Under the pieces are notes generated by a model. The model was not told the DNA's origin. It searched no databases and saw only the letters and a program-made list of their open reading frames with translations. From NCBI RefSeq assembly GCF_937123735.1, contig NZ_CAKZKL010000032.1:1-64000 (forward strand): a stretch of DNA of 64,000 bases. Direction: 5' to 3'. Shown here in pieces: positions 25,018 to 33,991 of the stretch. How positions within the stretch are numbered: the stretch's first letter is position 1; the number at the start of each line of letters is the position of its first letter. Origin of the DNA: an uncultured Lentibacter sp. (GTDB lineage: Bacteria; Pseudomonadota; Alphaproteobacteria; Rhodobacterales; Rhodobacteraceae). Made by a program: the position numbers and the translations under genes.

Positions 25018-27909
25018 CTATATCTCCTCAAGCCGCTTCAGAGCGGCCTTCATGAGCCCCTCCTCTTCCTCCCGCTCAGCAAGGTTCGCGCGGGTTTCTT
25101 CAACCACTTCATCAGGCGCGCTCGCGACAAACTTGGGGTTGCTCAAACGCCCCCGCATCCCGCCAATCTCCTTGGCGAGTTTGCCGAGGGTCTTTTCAAG
25201 CCGCGCCTTCTCTTCGCCCACATCAATCACATCCGCCAAGGGCAAGCCAAAGGCGGCCCCCGTCACGCTGAGTGCCGCTGTGCCTTTGGGGAAGGTGGTC
25301 ACACCATGCAGCGCATCCATCCGCGCGAGCTTCTTGATCAAGGCTTCATTGCCCTCAAAAGCGGCCTTGGCCTCCGCGCTCATGTCACGCACAACAACCG
25401 GCACTTTCAGCCCCGCCGGCACATGCATTTGCGCGCGCACAGAGCGGATTTCTTCAATCAAACCAATGACCCAGTTCATCTCGGCATCTGCCGCCGCATC
25501 GACAAGCTCGCCGCCGTATGTCGGCCAGTCGGTGTGTGCGAGGATCTTCTCACGGCTCCCCAAAGTGCCCCAGAGCTCTTCGGTGATAAACGGCATGATC
25601 GGGTGCAGAAGGATCACGCATTGGTCGATGACCCAGGCCATCACAGCCTGTGTTTCGGCTTTTGTCGCCGCGTCTGCATCCATCAGGAGGGGCTTGGAGA
25701 ACTCCACATACCAGTCACACACCTTGCCCCAGACAAAGGCATAGAGCGCGTTGGCCGCGTCGTTGAAGCGGTAGGCTTCCAGCGCCGCATCGACGGTTTC
25801 GCGCACTTTGGCGGTCTCGCCGATAATCCATTTGTTCACGGTCGCCTCGGCCTGCGGCACGGCCCCGTCAGAGCCGGTGGCCTCGTGCATTTCGGCAAAG
25901 CGCGCGGCGTTCCAGAGCTTGGTTGTAAAGTTGCGATAGCCCGTGATCTTCTGCTTGGAGAGCTTCAGCACCCCGCCCAGCGCCGCCATCTGCGCGTTGG
26001 TAAAGCGCAGCGCGTCTGCGCCAAATTCATCAACGATTTCAAGCGGGTCAATCACGTTGCCCGTGGTTTTGGACATTTTCTTGCCCTTCTCGTCGCGCAC
26101 GAGCTGGTGCAGGTAGACCGTGTGGAAGGGGATTTCCTTCACAACGGCTTTTTGCATCATGATCATCCGCGCGACCCAGAAGAAGAGAATGTCAAAGCCC
26201 GTGACCAGAACATCTGTGGGGAAGTAGCGGCGCATCTCGTCGGTGTCTTCGGGCCAGCCCAGTGTGCCGATGGGCCAGAGGCCAGAGGAAAACCATGTGT
26301 CAAGCACGTCAGGGTCACGCTCAAGGGGCTTTCCGCCCGCTTTTTCAATGGCTTCCGCCTCCGTTGCGGCGCAATAATAATGGCCCTCAGCATCATACCA
26401 AACCGGGATCTGATGCCCCCACCAGAGTTGACGGGAGATGCACCAGGGCTCGATGTTTTCCAGCCAATGATAGTAGGTTTTCTCGCCGCTCTCCGGCATG
26501 ATCTTGATCTCGCCAGAGCGCACGGCCTCGAGCGCGGGGTCGACGACTTTTTCGGCGTCGACAAACCATTGGTCGGTCAGCATCGGCTCGATCACCACTT
26601 TGGAGCGGTCGCCAAAGGGCTGCATGATCGGCTTGTTTTCAACATAGGGCACAAGGCGGGTTTGGGTCTCGCCGTCCTCGTCGTTGAACTCTTCGCTCAC
26701 CATCACGGCGAGGCCTTCGGATGTGATCTGTTCAACCACGGCTTTGCGCGCTTCAAAGCGGTCCAGCCCGCGCAGCTCCTCGGGCACGAGGTTGAGCGCG
26801 TCTGCTTCGGAAACTGTCAGCGTTTTCAGTCCCTTGGAGACTTCCAGCGCCACAGTCGCTGCCGCGTCATAAGGTGCGCCATCGGCACGCATGGCGCCTT
26901 TGGTGTCCATCAGGCGATAGAGCGGAATGCCCGCCCGTTTGGCGACTTCGTAGTCGTTGAAATCATGCGCGCCGGTGATCTTTACCGCGCCCGAGCCAAA
27001 GCTCATGTCAGGATATTCGTCGGTGATGATCGGGATCAGGCGGCGGTGCTCTTTCGGCCCCACGGGGATCTCGCAGAGCGCGCCCACGATGGGCGCGTAG
27101 CGGGCATCATCGGGGTGCACAGCCACGGCCCCGTCGCCCAGCATGGTCTCGGGCCGCGTGGTGGCGATGGAGATGTAATCGCGCTCTTCTGAGAGGGTCA
27201 CATTGCCGTCTTCGTCTTTCTCGACATAGGTGTAGGTCGCCCCGCCTGCGAGCGGGTATTTGAAGTGCCACATGTGGCCCGCAACCTCGATATTCTCGAC
27301 CTCAAGATCGGAAATCGCGGTCTCAAAATGCGGGTCCCAGTTGACCAGACGCTTGCCGCGATAGATCAGCCCCTGCTCATACATCTCGACAAAAACCTTG
27401 ATGACCGCATCATGGAAATTGGGCGAGTTCTCATGGCCCACGCGCGGATCACCCTCAGCCCCGGCCATGGTAAAAGCGTTGCGATTCCAATCACATGAGC
27501 AGCCAAGCCGCTTGAGCTGCTCCACGATTGTGCCGCCGTATTGCCCCTTCCATTCCCAGACTTTTTCGAGGAACTTCTGCCGCCCCAGCTCGGCCCGCGA
27601 GGGCTGCTGTGTGGCGGCGAGCATCTTCTCGACCTGCATCTGCGTGGCGATGCCCGCATGGTCCTGGCCCGGCTGCCAGAGCGTGTCAAAGCCGCGCATT
27701 CTGTGCCAGCGGATCAGGATGTCTTGCAGAGTGTTGTTGAAGGCGTGGCCCACATGCAGAGCGCCCGTCACATTAGGGGGCGGGATCATGATGGTGAAGC
27801 TCTCGTCGCGGCTGCGGTTGGCCCCGGCGGCAAAGGCGTTTTGTGCCTCCCACATCGCGGTGAGGCGCGGCTCGGCTTCGCTTGCGTTAAATGTCTTTTC
27901 CATCGCCAT
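25018..27909 (-). CDS. valS: Valyl-tRNA synthetase
   Basis: A 963-residue class I synthetase. The HIGH-type motif is in [14 protein letters not shown] (His-Val-Gly-His), the KMSKS-type motif is KKMSKTTGN, and the CP1 editing domain and C-terminal coiled-coil arm (ending [10 protein letters not shown]) are present. The start at 27909 ([14 protein letters not shown]) is chosen over a 30-residue upstream extension that is not family-like; MEKTF at 27903 is an alternative. In many alphaproteobacteria valS follows pcm-tolC-popZ; here that group lies about 13.5 kb away on the same strand. Confidence 0.97.
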   Translation of the reverse strand: MAMEKTFNASEAEPRLTAMWEAQNAFAAGANRSRDESFTIMIPPPNVTGALHVGHAFNNTLQDILIRWHRMRGFDTLWQPGQDHAGIATQMQVEKMLAATQQPSRAELGRQKFLEKVWEWKGQYGGTIVEQLKRLGCSCDWNRNAFTMAGAEGDPRVGHENSPNFHDAVIKVFVEMYEQGLIYRGKRLVNWDPHFETAISDLEVENIEVAGHMWHFKYPLAGGATYTYVEKDEDGNVTLSEERDYISIATTRPETMLGDGAVAVHPDDARYAPIVGALCEIPVGPKEHRRLIPIITDEYPDMSFGSGAVKITGAHDFNDYEVAKRAGIPLYRLMDTKGAMRADGAPYDAAATVALEVSKGLKTLTVSEADALNLVPEELRGLDRFEARKAVVEQITSEGLAVMVSEEFNDEDGETQTRLVPYVENKPIMQPFGDRSKVVIEPMLTDQWFVDAEKVVDPALEAVRSGEIKIMPESGEKTYYHWLENIEPWCISRQLWWGHQIPVWYDAEGHYYCAATEAEAIEKAGGKPLERDPDVLDTWFSSGLWPIGTLGWPEDTDEMRRYFPTDVLVTGFDILFFWVARMIMMQKAVVKEIPFHTVYLHQLVRDEKGKKMSKTTGNVIDPLEIVDEFGADALRFTNAQMAALGGVLKLSKQKITGYRNFTTKLWNAARFAEMHEATGSDGAVPQAEATVNKWIIGETAKVRETVDAALEAYRFNDAANALYAFVWGKVCDWYVEFSKPLLMDADAATKAETQAVMAWVIDQCVILLHPIMPFITEELWGTLGSREKILAHTDWPTYGGELVDAAADAEMNWVIGLIEEIRSVRAQMHVPAGLKVPVVVRDMSAEAKAAFEGNEALIKKLARMDALHGVTTFPKGTAALSVTGAAFGLPLADVIDVGEEKARLEKTLGKLAKEIGGMRGRLSNPKFVASAPDEVVEETRANLAEREEEEGLMKAALKRLEEI

Positions 27910-28043
27910 GATCGTTTGCCTTTCTTGCGGCTTTCGCTTGCGCTGTGGTCTAGCGAATGCGGCGCAAAAGTCCAAGGCCCAAAGCGGAGCGCGCGCCATG
28001 GTTAACGCCTCTCAGGGCCCGCCAAAACAGGGGGGTGACAAGC

Positions 28044-28071
28044 GTGCACACCCCGTGCACCCTGCGTGCAC
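28044..28071. repeat. Three GTGCAC sites at exact 11-bp spacing upstream of valS
   Basis: GTGCAC occurs at 28044, 28055 and 28066 inside three 11-bp units starting CGTGCAC. GTGCAC is itself palindromic and the spacing is close to one helical turn, so a protein could bind all three on one face. The array lies about 135 bp upstream of the valS start. No regulator is known to me for this pattern. Confidence 0.6.
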
Positions 28072-28130
28072 CGCCCAAAGGTTAATTTCTGTTCACATAA
28101 TCCGGTTAACGCAGCGTGCGCTGGAGCGAC

Positions 28131-28151
28131 GGTGCGCAGTGAATGCGCACC
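28131..28151 (-). terminator. Hairpin just downstream of the crotonase gene
   Basis: GGTGCGCA-GTGAA-TGCGCACC is a perfect 8-bp stem with a 5-nt loop, 5 bp beyond the stop of the leftward crotonase gene. It lacks a clear U-tract, so it may be a weak or factor-assisted terminator. Confidence 0.5.
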
Positions 28152-28156
28152 CTACG

Positions 28157-28945
28157 TCAGCCAAATTTCGGCGCGCGTTTTTGCATATTGGCGGCGATGA
28201 CTTCCATCTGATGCGGCTTGCCGATGAGATCGGTCTGCTCGCGGCTTTCAGCCAGAAGCACCGCATCTTCCCCAGCGCCGCTTTCGGCCAGCTCAATCAG
28301 CCGTTTCGCCGTGCGGATGGCGGAGGGGCTTTTGCCCGCAATCACCCCAGCCAGCGCCTGAGCCGCCTCAAGCGGGGTGTCGGACAGCTCGCTCACGAGG
28401 CCCCAATCAAGCGCCTGCTGCGCCGCTACGGGCTCGGCCGTATAAGTCATCCGGCGGATCACATCGGAGCGGGTGAGCCGGGGCATGAGAACCATCCCGC
28501 CCATATCGGGCACAAGGCCCCATTTCATTTCCATCACCGCCAGCTGGGTTTCGGGGTGGCAAATGCGGATATCGGCCCCAAGCGCCAGCTGGAAGCCCGC
28601 GCCATAGACCACCCCATGCAGCGCAGCGATCACCGGCACAGGCACGCGCCGCCAAACCATGACCAACTCTTGAAAGAGGTTGGTGTTGCCATACTCGCGC
28701 GGCATGACCCGTGCCTCAGGGTCGCCCGCCGCCAAAACGGCAAAGCTCTGCACATCCAGCCCAGCGCAAAAGGCCCGCCCCTCGCCAGACATCACAACGG
28801 CGCGGATGCTCTCATCAGCCACAAGCGCCTGCCCTGCGGCCACAAGGGCTTCGGCCATTTCGATATCGATGCCGTTCATCTTCTCGGCGCGGGTGAGCGC
28901 GACATGGGCGATGTGATCCTTGATTTCGGTGCGAACGCGGGCCAT
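28157..28945 (-). CDS. Enoyl-CoA hydratase/isomerase (crotonase) family protein
   Basis: A 262-residue crotonase-fold protein. The oxyanion-hole segments are GRAFCAGLDVQSFA and ALHGVVYGAGFQLALGADIR. The usual catalytic glutamates are only partly matched (MKWGLVPDMGGM), so hydratase, isomerase or another crotonase chemistry is possible. It stands alone, without an adjacent thiolase or acyl-CoA dehydrogenase, between valS and an aminotransferase, so no pathway can be assigned. Confidence 0.9.
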   Translation of the reverse strand: MARVRTEIKDHIAHVALTRAEKMNGIDIEMAEALVAAGQALVADESIRAVVMSGEGRAFCAGLDVQSFAVLAAGDPEARVMPREYGNTNLFQELVMVWRRVPVPVIAALHGVVYGAGFQLALGADIRICHPETQLAVMEMKWGLVPDMGGMVLMPRLTRSDVIRRMTYTAEPVAAQQALDWGLVSELSDTPLEAAQALAGVIAGKSPSAIRTAKRLIELAESGAGEDAVLLAESREQTDLIGKPHQMEVIAANMQKRAPKFG

Positions 28946-29088
28946 GGGCTTTTCCTCCTGTTTGGCCCGAGCCTAACCGCAGCCGGCGCGCGCGCAAAGC
29001 TTAACGCAGCGGCAAAGGCCCCGCCCCAACAGAGGCGGACAGACAAGCGCTCTTGCCGTGCGGCCCCGGTTTGGATTAACCATGCACC

Positions 29089-30198
29089 ATGACACAGCCT
29101 CGCTTCACACAGCTCGCCCAGAGCTTGCCCGCAACCGTTCCTTTTGTTGGCCCCGAGGCCCACAGCCGCGCCACGGGTGTGGCCTTCACCGCCCGCATCG
29201 GCGCGAATGAAAACGCCTTTGGCCCCTCGCCCCGTGCGGTGGCGGCGATGGCGGCGAGCCTTGGTGACATCTGGATGTATGGCGAGTCGGAGAATCACGA
29301 CCTGCGCCAGGCTTTGGCGGCGCATCACGGCTGCGCGCCCGAGACTGTCATGGTCGGCGAGGGGATCGACGGGCTTCTGGGCTATCTTGTGCGCCTGCTG
29401 GTTGCGCCGGGTGATGCGGTTGTCACCTCTGATGGCGCTTACCCCACGTTCAACTACCATGTCGCCGGCTTTGGCGGGGTGCTGCACAAATTGCCCTACC
29501 GCGACGATCACGAAGACCTGGCAGCGCTCATCGCCAAGGCGCGTGAAGTTGATGCCAAGCTTGTCTATTTTGCCAACCCTGACAACCCGATGGCCACATG
29601 GCACAAGGGGGCAGAGGTGCTCAAAGCGCTGGAGGCGCTGCCGGAGGGCTGTCTTTTGGTGCTCGATGAGGCCTATATCGAATTTGCCCCCGAGGGCACG
29701 GCGGCGCCTGTCGATATCAACGACCCGCGAGTGATCAGAATGCGCACTTTCTCAAAGGCCTACGGGTTGGCGGGCGCGCGGGTGGGCTATGCGCTCGGCG
29801 CGCCTGAGCTGATCAACGCGTTCAACAAGATCCGCAATCATTTTGGCATGAACCGCACCAGCCAGATCGGTGCGCTGGCAGCCTTGCAAGATCAGGCCTA
29901 TCTCGCCGAAACGGTTGCCAAGGTGCAGGCGGCGCGCGCCACCATCGCCGCCATCGCCGCTGAAAACGGCCTCACCACCCTGCCCTCGGCGGCCAATTTT
30001 GTCGCCCTTGATTGCGGCAAGGACGGCGTTTTTGCCAAAGCCGTGCTCGACGGGCTGGTGGCGCGCGGCATTTTTGTGCGGATGCCCTTTGTCGCCCCGC
30101 AAAACCGCTGTATCCGCGTCAGCTGTGGCACAGAGGCCAATCTGTCCGCCCTGCGCGCGGCCCTTCCTGGAGCCTTGTCGGACGCGCGCGCACTCTGA
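29089..30198 (+). CDS. PLP-dependent aminotransferase, histidinol-phosphate aminotransferase-like
   Basis: A 369-residue fold type I class I/II aminotransferase. The N-terminal ANENAFGPSPRA block is HisC-like. The PLP lysine lies in TFSKAYGLAGARVGY, with NPDNPMATWH and LDEAYIEFA upstream. The C-terminal RVSCGTEANLSAL also fits. Roseobacters often carry several HisC-like paralogues, and no other his gene is near, so histidine synthesis is uncertain; a phenylalanine/tyrosine or other amino-acid transaminase is possible. Confidence 0.9.
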   Translation: MTQPRFTQLAQSLPATVPFVGPEAHSRATGVAFTARIGANENAFGPSPRAVAAMAASLGDIWMYGESENHDLRQALAAHHGCAPETVMVGEGIDGLLGYLVRLLVAPGDAVVTSDGAYPTFNYHVAGFGGVLHKLPYRDDHEDLAALIAKAREVDAKLVYFANPDNPMATWHKGAEVLKALEALPEGCLLVLDEAYIEFAPEGTAAPVDINDPRVIRMRTFSKAYGLAGARVGYALGAPELINAFNKIRNHFGMNRTSQIGALAALQDQAYLAETVAKVQAARATIAAIAAENGLTTLPSAANFVALDCGKDGVFAKAVLDGLVARGIFVRMPFVAPQNRCIRVSCGTEANLSALRAALPGALSDARAL

Positions 30199-30314
30199 CG
30201 ATTGCCGCTCAAATGCTCCAAAGCTGCGCCCACACAGCGCCGCACACACGGTTTGCAGGCTTTAACCCGATCTTGACACAGCCGCGCTAGGCTGCGCTCA
30301 AGACAGGAGTGTTC

Positions 30315-30506
30315 ATGCAAGATCACACAGCTTTTCACAGCCAAGGCACCAGAACGCTTTTATGGGTTCTGTGCTTTCTCAACCTGTTGGGGCTGCTTGG
30401 CTTCGTGCTGGCAGCACTTGGCTTTGAGGCGCTTTTGTTGACGGGGTTTGCGCTTCATGTGCTGATCGAGCGCTGGGCGGCGGGCAGGCCTTCTTCAGAC
30501 CAGTGA
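30315..30506 (+). CDS. Small membrane protein, unknown function
   Basis: A 63-residue protein with two hydrophobic stretches (LLWVLCFLNLLGLLGFVLAA and FEALLLTGFALHVLIE) and short charged tails. The ATG at 30315 has AGGAG at 30305-30309. Its stop overlaps the 3' end of the convergent NicO transporter gene by 12 bp. I do not recognise a family. A good ribosome-binding site and a clear transmembrane pattern support it as a real gene. Confidence 0.65.
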   Translation: MQDHTAFHSQGTRTLLWVLCFLNLLGLLGFVLAALGFEALLLTGFALHVLIERWAAGRPSSDQ

Positions 30507-31373
30507 CAGCGCCACAAGCGCAATCAGCGTGCCCGCCCCCAGCTCGAGCAGGGCGGCAAGGCGGCGGGTCTGCCCAGCGCTGGCAAGGGCGCCAAAAGCG
30601 GTTTCGCGCATCATCACCGAGAGCAGCGCCACCAACACTGTCACGCTGGCCGTGCCCAGCCCCATGACAAAGGCTCCGGCGATTCCCGTCAGGTCGATCT
30701 CAAGCCGCCAGCTCAAGATCAACAGAAACAGCGCACCGGTGCAGGGCCGGATGGCCACCGCGCCGATCACCAGCAGCGCGTCGCGCAGGTTTTGCACCCT
30801 TGCGGCCTCCGCAGCGCTTGGGCCGTGGGCGTGGCCACAGCCACAGGGTTCGTCCGGGCCGTGGCTCCGGTGCTGCCAGGCCTGCCAGAGCCGACGCGCG
30901 CCACGGCTGGCCAGCCAGACACCCACCAGCGCAATCGCGATATAGGAGGCCGGCGCGAGCCAGTCGTCGGCCAGACCTGTCATGCTCTGGCGGGACAGGT
31001 CGAACAAAAAGACTCCCCCATAGACCAGCCCCACCGCAGAGAGCGCTTGGGCAAGGCTGGCCAGCACGGCCAACACCGCAAGCCGCAGCGCCGCAACCCG
31101 ACGGGCGGCCCCATAGCCGCCGAGGACAAGCTTGCCGTGCCCCGGCCCCGCCGCGTGAAAGAAGCCATAGGCAAAGCACAGCCCCATGAGGCCCCAGAAA
31201 GCCCCCGGCGCGCCGGTTTTGAGGTCGCGCAGCAGCCCCGCCATGGCGTTTTGCACCGCGCGCTGGCCCTCTGCGGCCCATGCCGAGAGTTGCACCGCAC
31301 CGCCCAGCCCCCAAAGCCAGACCGCGCCACCTGCAAGCGCAAGCAGGGCCAAAATCAGGAGCCAGAGGCGCAT
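30495..31373 (-). CDS. NicO/RcnA-like nickel-cobalt transporter
   Basis: A 292-residue membrane protein with about six to seven transmembrane segments. Family signatures are FFHAAGPGHGKLVLGGYG (His residues of the first metal motif), a cytoplasmic Cys/His-rich loop (CGCGHAHG near 178-185) and AVAIRPCTGALFLL. It would move Ni2+ or Co2+; RcnA-type members export, while other NicO proteins act in uptake. It overlaps the upstream DUF1007 gene by 19 bp, a pairing commonly seen for this family. Confidence 0.9.
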   Translation of the reverse strand: MRLWLLILALLALAGGAVWLWGLGGAVQLSAWAAEGQRAVQNAMAGLLRDLKTGAPGAFWGLMGLCFAYGFFHAAGPGHGKLVLGGYGAARRVAALRLAVLAVLASLAQALSAVGLVYGGVFLFDLSRQSMTGLADDWLAPASYIAIALVGVWLASRGARRLWQAWQHRSHGPDEPCGCGHAHGPSAAEAARVQNLRDALLVIGAVAIRPCTGALFLLILSWRLEIDLTGIAGAFVMGLGTASVTVLVALLSVMMRETAFGALASAGQTRRLAALLELGAGTLIALVALSLV

Positions 31374-31978
31374 GTCACCACGATCTCATCTGCAAAAGCC
31401 TCGCCCACCTCGGGAAAATCGGCCTCGGGGTCATCACCGGCATCGCCCATCAACTCCATCACCATCTGGCTGGCAGCAGAGACATCGGCCTTGGCCACCT
31501 GCGCCACACAGCCTACCGGAAGATCAATGCCCAGATCGAGCTCATAGGCAGTGTAATAGGTCGGGTCAAAGGCCTTGAGGGTAAGTGCGGAAACCGCCCC
31601 CGCGAGGGCGCGGTAGTGGCGCGAGACGATCTGGCCCTCCACCAGCGCAGCCCCCCGGTTCTGCGGCGCGCTCAGAGACAGTGGCCCCGCCGCCGTATGC
31701 AGATACAGATCGCCTTCAAACCCGTCGATCCAGTTCAAGTCAAATCCGCTCAGGGCCTGCTGCTCACGCGGGCTCAAAACCCCATCGAGATCAGCGTCCA
31801 GCCCCATGTCTTCCAGCACAAGCAAGGAATAGAGCGCGTCATAGCGCCATGTGACCTCGACACCCGCAATCTGGCCGGGGGCATGCTCCACAAGGCGCAG
31901 GCCGGTTTGGACAAATATATGCGGATGCGCCGCAAGCGGCGCTGCCAGACACAGAAGAAGAGCCACAAGAGCACGCAT
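31355..31978 (-). CDS. DUF1007 family periplasmic protein
   Basis: A 207-residue protein with a signal peptide (MRALVALLLCLAAPLAAHPH) exposing an N-terminal His-Pro-His after cleavage, typical of DUF1007 and plausible for metal binding. The segment DADLDGVLSPREQQALSGFD resembles an EF-hand-like acidic loop. The start at 31978 is chosen because it yields the signal peptide; the longer frame upstream is unrelated. It overlaps the NicO gene by 19 bp and probably works with it as a periplasmic metal-delivery component. Confidence 0.88.
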   Translation of the reverse strand: MRALVALLLCLAAPLAAHPHIFVQTGLRLVEHAPGQIAGVEVTWRYDALYSLLVLEDMGLDADLDGVLSPREQQALSGFDLNWIDGFEGDLYLHTAAGPLSLSAPQNRGAALVEGQIVSRHYRALAGAVSALTLKAFDPTYYTAYELDLGIDLPVGCVAQVAKADVSAASQMVMELMGDAGDDPEADFPEVGEAFADEIVVTCASGS

Positions 31979-32120
31979 GACCCTGCCATAAATGGCTGGG
32001 CGCCCTGCCGCAATGCTCTGATGCGCTGGCTGGCAATAAACCGCCCGCGCGGGTGAGGCTGGCAAGTGGCTTGACCTGCGGGTGACTTTGCTGGTTTTTG
32101 GCACAAAAAAGGAGAACACC

Positions 32121-32558
32121 ATGCGCGCGCTGTTGCAAAGAGTGAGCGAGGCCCGTGTCACCGTAGAGGGCGCAGAGATCGGGCGCTGCGGCGCCGGGCT
32201 GCTGATCTTGGTCTGCGCCATGCAGGGCGACAGTGAGGCCACGGCGCAAAAGCTGGCGCTCAAGGTTTCCAAGCTGCGCATTTTCAAGGATGCGGCGGGC
32301 AAGATGAACCGCTCTGTCCTTGAGAGTGCGGGCGAGGCCTTGGTGGTGAGCCAGTTCACCCTGGCGGCTGACACAAGCCGCGGCAACCGCCCCGGCTTCT
32401 CCGCTGCCGCCGCGCCCGAGCTGGGCCAGCAGCTCTATGAGCAGTTCGCCCAGGCGCTGGCCGCGCTTGGCGTGCCTGTGCAAACCGGGCGCTTTGGGGC
32501 TGATATGCAGGTCGCGCTGGTGAATGACGGGCCTGTCACGCTCTGGGTGGAGAGCTAG
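32121..32558 (+). CDS. dtd: D-aminoacyl-tRNA deacylase
   Basis: A 145-residue Dtd that hydrolyses D-amino acids (and mischarged glycine) from tRNA. Family motifs are [15 protein letters not shown] at the N-terminus, SQFTLAAD in the middle and NDGPVTLW at the C-terminus, the last two lining the active site. GGAG at 32111 fits the ATG at 32121. Stand-alone housekeeping gene, divergent from the DUF1007 gene. Confidence 0.95.
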   Translation: MRALLQRVSEARVTVEGAEIGRCGAGLLILVCAMQGDSEATAQKLALKVSKLRIFKDAAGKMNRSVLESAGEALVVSQFTLAADTSRGNRPGFSAAAAPELGQQLYEQFAQALAALGVPVQTGRFGADMQVALVNDGPVTLWVES

Positions 32559-32672
32559 GGGGCGGCAATGCCGCGCGTGGCGGCTTAGAGACCAAAGTGC
32601 CCCCGAACGGGATCAAGGCCGCAGACCGCTGAGCTGACGGGCACATCTCCCGCAGATATGACGCCGCTGTTT

Positions 32673-33863
32673 CTAAGCCAGCCTCTGCGCCGCCGCATCC
32701 AGAGCGCCTGCGCCGCGCGGCACGTTCAGCGCGGCAAAGCCGGCCTCCATGCTGCCGAGCGTCCCCATGACCATCTGGGCGTTGACATGCCCCATATGGC
32801 CGATGCGAAAGAAACCATCGCCCAAAGGGTCGTCTTCGGTGCTCATGCCAAGGCCGATGCCGAGGGTCACACCCGCCTCGCCCTCTGTCCACATGCGCAG
32901 GCGTTTGCCCACATTTTTGCCGATGTGCAGCGCGGTAACGGCTGTCGAGCGGTGCGCCACCTCTGGCACATTGAGCGTAAGCGGGCCGCCCTGCCCCCAT
33001 GTCTCACACGCCGCCCAGATGGCGCGGGCGAGCTTCTCGTGGCGCGCCCAGACGGCCTCCATGCCTTCGCTGTGGAGCATCCCAAGGGCGGCTTGCAGCC
33101 CGTAGAGGTGATGGGTGGGGGCGGTGCCGGCGAAATACTGCCAGAAGGCCTCGGGGGTGGCGCGCGGTGTCCAATCCCAATAGAGGCTGACGCGCGCCAT
33201 GCGCGCCCGCGCGCGCGCGGCTTTTTCGCTAAAAAACACAAAGCCCAGCCCGGGCGGAACCATGAGGCCCTTTTGGGAGGCGGCGACCATGACATCTACG
33301 CCCCAGCCGTCCATTTCAAAGACATCGCACCCGAGCGAGGCGATGCAATCGACCGCCAAAAGCGCGTCATGGCCTGCGGCGTCAATCGCTTGGCGCACAA
33401 GGGCGATATCGTTTTTCACCGAGGTCGAGGTATCAACATGGGTGCAGAGCACCGCCTTGATCTTGCCTGCGCGGTCGGCCCTGAGCGCGGCTTCCAGCGC
33501 CTCGCCCGTCACGGGCGCTTTCAGGCCGCAGTCAAGCGGCAACACATCAACGCCGAGGCCCGAGGCCACATGCGCCCAGCCGCGCCCGAAGTGGCCGTTC
33601 ATCACGCCGAGCACTGTATCGCCCGGGCTGACAATATTGCTCAACGCGGCCTCCCATGCGGCGTGGCCGTTGCCGATATAGATTGTGGCGAACTGATGGG
33701 TGCGCGCCACGCCTTTGAGCCCGGCAATCAGCGCGGGCATCATATCGGGCAACTCGCCTGCATAGATGTTGGGAGCGCTGCGGTGCATGGCGCGCAGAAC
33801 CGCTTCGGGCATGACCGAGGGGCCGGGTATGGCCAGATATTCTCGTCCACCTGCGCCTGACAT
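32673..33863 (-). CDS. Class V aminotransferase (alanine/serine-glyoxylate type)
   Basis: A 396-residue fold type I class V enzyme. The N-terminal YLAIPGPSVMPEAVLRAM is characteristic of alanine/serine-glyoxylate aminotransferases. The PLP lysine is in VAASQKGLMVPPG, with AVDCIASLGCD upstream. The start at 33863 (MSGAGGREYL) is preferred over a 22-residue non-homologous extension. It stands alone; serine-pathway genes are not adjacent, so it may serve glyoxylate or ureide metabolism rather than a full serine cycle. Confidence 0.9.
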   Translation of the reverse strand: MSGAGGREYLAIPGPSVMPEAVLRAMHRSAPNIYAGELPDMMPALIAGLKGVARTHQFATIYIGNGHAAWEAALSNIVSPGDTVLGVMNGHFGRGWAHVASGLGVDVLPLDCGLKAPVTGEALEAALRADRAGKIKAVLCTHVDTSTSVKNDIALVRQAIDAAGHDALLAVDCIASLGCDVFEMDGWGVDVMVAASQKGLMVPPGLGFVFFSEKAARARARMARVSLYWDWTPRATPEAFWQYFAGTAPTHHLYGLQAALGMLHSEGMEAVWARHEKLARAIWAACETWGQGGPLTLNVPEVAHRSTAVTALHIGKNVGKRLRMWTEGEAGVTLGIGLGMSTEDDPLGDGFFRIGHMGHVNAQMVMGTLGSMEAGFAALNVPRGAGALDAAAQRLA

Positions 33864-33991
33864 GGCCTCACTCCTTTGGCTGTTTGCCGCAGACTTTAGC
33901 CGCGCGCGGCGCGGCGTCAATGCTGCCAAACCTTGCCAGCTTGGCCAGGCTTCTCTAAACGCAGGGGAACGGCAACAAAGATCGGCCCAAA

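Noticed and set aside
24958..27192. 744-codon open frame opposite valS
   Set aside because: Antisense shadow of valS, with no domain and no ribosome-binding site.
31839..32483. 214-codon frame opposite dtd
   Set aside because: Antisense to dtd and the DUF1007 start region, with no family similarity.
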